From the NCBI GenBank assembly GCA_020444075.1, contig JAHLLR010000029.1:1-60201 (forward strand): a stretch of DNA of 60,201 nt, in the 5' to 3' direction. Shown piece after piece: positions 60,148 through 60,201 of this stretch (position 1 is its first letter; each line of letters starts with the position of its first letter). The notes beneath the pieces were generated by a model. The model was not told the DNA's origin. It made no database searches and saw only the letters and a program-made list of their open reading frames with translations. This DNA is from Deltaproteobacteria bacterium (GTDB lineage Bacteria > Desulfobacterota > Desulfobacteria > Desulfobacterales > Desulfosarcinaceae). Made by a program: the position numbers and the translations under genes.

Positions 60148-60201
60148 TTACTGGGCCAGGAATAAGGGCCGATCGGCATTCTGGATGGTGTGCAGGGCCG
60201 T
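60148..60201 (-). CDS. Possible C-terminal end of a gene cut by the window edge
   Basis: The last 54 bases, read on the minus strand, give 17 residues (TALHTIQNADRPLFLAQ) and a TAA stop. The sequence resembles the end of a universal-stress-type protein, but is too short for identification. It would be the gene upstream of mnhA. Confidence 0.3.
   Translation of the reverse strand, partial: TALHTIQNADRPLFLAQ

Overview
This 60.2 kb window comes from a metabolically versatile anaerobe, most likely a sulfate-reducing Desulfobacterota relative (Desulfosarcina type). The lineage is inferred from gene content: a tungsten-type aldehyde:ferredoxin oxidoreductase, a Desulfovibrio-like CO dehydrogenase, a TAXI-type TRAP receptor, a molybdenum/tungsten storage protein, sigma-54 control and an Mrp antiporter. 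Most of the sequence is GC-rich. About 26.2-32.1 kb is clearly AT-rich and looks foreign.

Layout. (1) 0.1-12.2 kb, minus strand: a likely catabolic operon running class-III aminotransferase, tungsten aldehyde oxidoreductase, NAD aldehyde dehydrogenase, branched-chain-type ABC transporter (receptor plus LivHMGF) and thiolase, ending at a terminator; a separate TAXI receptor gene follows. (2) 12.2-17.6 kb: a divergently encoded sigma-54 activator, a two-subunit CoA-transferase, a MoaD/ThiS-like sulfur carrier, then a Mo/W storage protein with a small partner on the other strand. Good -24/-12 promoters lie in front of both the aminotransferase and the CoA-transferase, and a dyad overlaps the activator's own promoter. 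Together this reads as one regulon for using an imported amino compound through aldehyde and acyl-CoA intermediates. (3) 17.9-25.7 kb: TauE/SafE exporter, NAD flavoprotein-CooF-CooS (CO dehydrogenase), a lipoprotein and a YpdA-like flavoprotein.

(4) 25.7-29.5 kb holds what I consider the most notable finding: a decayed chromosomal integron. A wrecked integron integrase gene points away from a run of small, AT-rich, same-strand cassettes (BrnT/BrnA toxin-antitoxin, cupin, PLP-enzyme fragment, methyltransferase, GNAT). Imperfect palindromes with attC architecture separate them, and each cassette's first core site is complementary to the R'' box at its own end. The array may extend further, but I could not trace attC sites beyond 29.5 kb. 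(5) 29.7-39.7 kb: same-strand accessory genes (aldo/keto reductase, small unknowns, Fe-S protein, dioxygenase-like protein, racemase, divergent thymidylate synthase, flavin reductase, AhpD-like protein, glutaminase, GMC oxidoreductase).

(6) 39.7-60.2 kb: cytidylate-kinase-like/BON protein, the PbpC plus alpha-2-macroglobulin pair, LemA and a DUF2207 protein separated by a compact DUF559 nuclease gene bracketed by 37-bp inverted repeats (a second candidate mobile unit), a tandem universal stress protein, a split YeeE/YedE sulfur transporter, and a complete mnhABCDEFG (Mrp) antiporter operon. I saw no rRNA, tRNA or CRISPR array.
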